DNA of 13,486 nucleotides from Microcaldota archaeon (GTDB lineage: Archaea > Micrarchaeota > Micrarchaeia > Micrarchaeales > CABMGC01), in the NCBI GenBank assembly GCA_021804305.1, contig JAJZKF010000010.1:1-13486 (forward strand). The letters run 5' to 3'. Numbering within the stretch: the stretch's first letter is position 1; each line of letters opens with the position of its first letter. The notes under the pieces were generated by a model that worked only from the letters and a program-made list of their open reading frames with translations, searched no databases and was not told the origin of the DNA. Positions 11,499 to 13,486 of the stretch are shown in pieces. Position numbers and translations under genes: made by a program.

Positions 11499-12374
11499 AT
11501 GAATGGCAGTGGTCAAACCGTTATGGAAAGGCTGCATAAGAACGGCATAACAGCCACTGACATAGCAACCCAGTTCTGGTGCGAGAGGCAGATGGAATTG
11601 AACTGCCTGCACAAACCTGCACCTACCAAGGCTATGGAGAAGGGCTCGAGGATGCACGAGGCATGGCAGCTCAAGGTGCGCGTGCCGATCGCCCTGGAGC
11701 CCCGCTCCTACCCTGATTTCCTGTACAAAACCGCATACGAGAACTACATGACACTATCCACCCTGAGGGAGAAGGGCGTGGGCAGGGAGATCATGGTCTA
11801 CGGCTCGCTCAACGGCTACAGGATAAGCGGCAAGATAGACGAGCTCAGGATGAAGGACGGCAAGGTCTCCGTTGTCGAGGACAAGACGGTGAGGCAGGGC
11901 ATGACCATAGACGAGCCGCACACGAGGCCGCACATCGTGCAGATAATGCTCTACAGGAAGCTTCTCGAGGACATAAGGGGCAGGAGCTACTCCTACGAGA
12001 ACTTCGCCAACGTCTTCAGGCTCAAGGGAACGAAGCTCTCCGACGAGTTCATGAAGGACCTTGCCAGCCTCAAGCTCAAGGACGAGTACCTCGGACTCGA
12101 GGGAATCTGGATGAAGATGTTCAACGAGATCTACGCGATGCCTGAGCTCAGCAACGAGCTTGAGATAAGGTATGTCGACAGGTACAGGAACATCAACGTC
12201 AGCGAGGTAAAGGTGATGTACGATCCAGACTCGCTTAACAAGAACCTGTCATACGCGATGCAGTACTGGCGCGGCGAGAGGGAGTCCGCACCTGTAATAG
12301 AGTCGGAGAACTGGAAGTGCAAGCCGTGCAGGTTCTTCGGAAAGGAGTGCAAGGTCTGGTGGACCGGTGGTTGA
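11499..12374 (+). CDS. Cas4/EXO5-like PD-(D/E)XK exonuclease with Fe-S cysteines
   Basis: Counted from ATG 11499 the protein has 291 aa. It has the nuclease core in order: H53 in EKGSRMHEAW, D114 in GKIDEL, E127-x-K129 in VVEDKT, and QIMLY with Q148 and Y152. One cysteine near the N-terminus (C28, FWCER) and three at the C-terminus (C274-x2-C277-x6-C284) form the 4Fe-4S arrangement seen in Cas4, AddB and eukaryotic EXO5. This family degrades single-stranded DNA. Without CRISPR arrays or other cas genes nearby it is best seen as a stand-alone repair-type nuclease. The frame could begin at GTG 11487, but a TATA-like AACTATATCC (11467-11476) lies about 27 bp before ATG 11499. alaS starts at the next base after its stop. 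Confidence 0.85.
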   Translation: MNGSGQTVMERLHKNGITATDIATQFWCERQMELNCLHKPAPTKAMEKGSRMHEAWQLKVRVPIALEPRSYPDFLYKTAYENYMTLSTLREKGVGREIMVYGSLNGYRISGKIDELRMKDGKVSVVEDKTVRQGMTIDEPHTRPHIVQIMLYRKLLEDIRGRSYSYENFANVFRLKGTKLSDEFMKDLASLKLKDEYLGLEGIWMKMFNEIYAMPELSNELEIRYVDRYRNINVSEVKVMYDPDSLNKNLSYAMQYWRGERESAPVIESENWKCKPCRFFGKECKVWWTGG

Positions 12375-13486
12375 ATGCTTGAGATAAAGGGAGAACTTAG
12401 CAAGGATGCATTGAGGGCAGAGTTCTCGAAGCACGCTGACCAGTACTACAAGGTGGCTCTCTTCGACAAGGAGGGCTTCACAAGGAAGCAGTGCAGGATA
12501 TGCAAGAAGAACTTCTGGAGCGTCAAGCAGAGAGATACATGCGAGGACTCATCCCACACCGAGTACAGCTTCTTCAAGAAGAATCCTGTTGACATAAGCT
12601 ACGTCGACTTCTGGAAGAAGTTCTCAGACTTCTTCAAGAAGAACGGACACACCGAGATAAAGAAGTATCCGGTAGTCAGCAGATGGAGGAAGGACCTCTA
12701 CTTCACGATCGCGAGCATACAGGACTTCCAGAGAATCGAGTCTGGCAAGATGGGGTTCGAGTACGCGGCCAATCCGCTCATAGTCCCGCAGATCTGCCTT
12801 AGGTTCGGCGACATAGAGAATGTCGGCGTGACCGGAAGGCACTTCACAGGGTTCATGATGGCCGGGCAGCACTCATTCGACTATCCAAAGGAGGGATACT
12901 GGAAGGACCGCTGCATAGATCTCAACTACGAGTTCATCACGAAGGTTCTCGGAGTAAAGAAGGAGGATCTAGTGTATTCGGAGGATGTCTGGGCCATGCC
13001 CGACTTCTCAGAGTTCGGACCATCTCTCGAGAGCTTTGCAAACGGATCTGAGCTTGTCAACAGCGTCTTCACGGAGTTCGAGTTTGTCAACGGCAAGATC
13101 AGGGAGCTCGAGGGAAAGGTCGTCGACGTGGGCTGGGGCTTCGACAGGCTGCTCTGGTTCTACACTGGTTACGACAACGCCTACGAGGCGGTATTCCACA
13201 ACATACTCGAGAAGGTAAGAAAGAAGACGGGCAGCGATTTCGAGACCGACGCGTTCAAGAAGTTCGCGAAGGTCGCCGGGGAGCTCGACGTTGACGTGTT
13301 GAAGAACGCGAGAGAGAGGGAGAAGGAATTACTGAAGCACGTAGGAGTCACGCTTGAGGAGTACGAGAAGAAGGTAAAGCCTGTGCAGGGCCTCTATGCG
13401 GTCTTCGACCACACCAGGACTCTCATGTTCGCCATAGCCGACGGCGCGCTTCCGTCAAACATAGGTGCGAACTCTGCATCTATCCC
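12375..13486 (+). CDS. alaS: Alanyl-tRNA synthetase, archaeal type, N-terminal part
   Basis: The ATG directly follows the nuclease TGA, and 370 codons are open to the window edge; archaeal AlaRS has about 900 residues, so the editing and C-terminal domains lie outside. The archaeal N-terminal zinc-like segment is present: GFTRKQCRICKKNFWSV (34-50) with C40, C43, C56 and H61. Class II motifs follow: motif 1 around HTEIKKYPVVSRWR (92-105), motif 2 region LRFGDIENVGVTGRHFTGF (142-160) with MAGQHSF, and motif 3 VGWGFDRLLWF (252-262). The enzyme charges tRNA-Ala in the cytoplasm. The downstream repeats of KVRKKTG and EKVKPVQGLYAVFDHTRTL fit the helical domain and the start of the tRNA-recognition region. 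Identity is firm. Confidence 0.96.
   Translation, partial: MLEIKGELSKDALRAEFSKHADQYYKVALFDKEGFTRKQCRICKKNFWSVKQRDTCEDSSHTEYSFFKKNPVDISYVDFWKKFSDFFKKNGHTEIKKYPVVSRWRKDLYFTIASIQDFQRIESGKMGFEYAANPLIVPQICLRFGDIENVGVTGRHFTGFMMAGQHSFDYPKEGYWKDRCIDLNYEFITKVLGVKKEDLVYSEDVWAMPDFSEFGPSLESFANGSELVNSVFTEFEFVNGKIRELEGKVVDVGWGFDRLLWFYTGYDNAYEAVFHNILEKVRKKTGSDFETDAFKKFAKVAGELDVDVLKNAREREKELLKHVGVTLEEYEKKVKPVQGLYAVFDHTRTLMFAIADGALPSNIGANSASI

Noticed and set aside
11499..12374. CRISPR-associated Cas4
   Set aside because: No repeat-spacer array and no other cas genes in the window; the family also includes repair-type exonucleases.

Overview
The window reads as an archaeal chromosome segment. The signs are an archaeal-type SRP (7S) RNA, tRNA genes without an encoded CCA end, TATA boxes about 25 bp upstream of several start codons (suggesting leaderless mRNAs), a stand-alone TRAM-domain protein, Lrp-type regulators and an archaeal-type alanyl-tRNA synthetase. 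Dense packing and many very small genes would fit a small-genome lineage such as the DPANN or Thermoplasmata-like archaea, but the sequence alone does not settle the lineage.

Left part (1-3790), all on the minus strand. Reading right to left, a TATA box near 3814 precedes a run of tiny genes: a 50-aa putative zinc-binding protein, a 41-aa unknown, an 88-aa protein resembling a lone Lrp/AsnC effector domain, and an 87-codon frame interrupted by one in-frame TGA. These lead into a 310-aa beta-propeller protein and a 170-aa Nudix hydrolase. Then come the remains of a histidine phosphatase, a 17-codon leader frame, an EamA/DMT permease and the first codons of a Cys/Gly-rich protein cut by the window edge.

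Middle (3791-5430). A plus-strand 446-aa regulator appears to carry two Lrp-like HTH plus effector units behind an N-terminal transposase-like domain. A perfect 12-bp inverted repeat brackets its promoter, with arm centres 61 bp apart.

Possible integration site (5431-7090). A 5'-truncated PD-(D/E)XK-like fragment is followed by a 13-bp exact copy of the 3' end of tRNA-Ser(GCT), then a HEPN/MNT toxin-antitoxin pair, then tRNA-Ser itself. The SRP RNA gene lies 11 bp upstream of the tRNA in the same orientation. The layout is what insertion of a small element at the tRNA 3' end would leave.

Right part (7124-13486), mostly housekeeping. It holds an NT5C-like HAD hydrolase, tRNA-Arg(CCG), a TRAM-domain RNA-binding protein with a clear terminator, and a 462-aa conserved-looking protein of unknown role, possibly VOC-like. 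Next are a D-2-hydroxyacid dehydrogenase whose 3' end overlaps a convergent HAD phosphatase, a Cas4/EXO5-like Fe-S nuclease, and alaS starting at the very next base and running off the window. This part has a more G/C-ending, AGG/AAG-rich codon usage than the 446-aa regulator and the toxin-antitoxin region.
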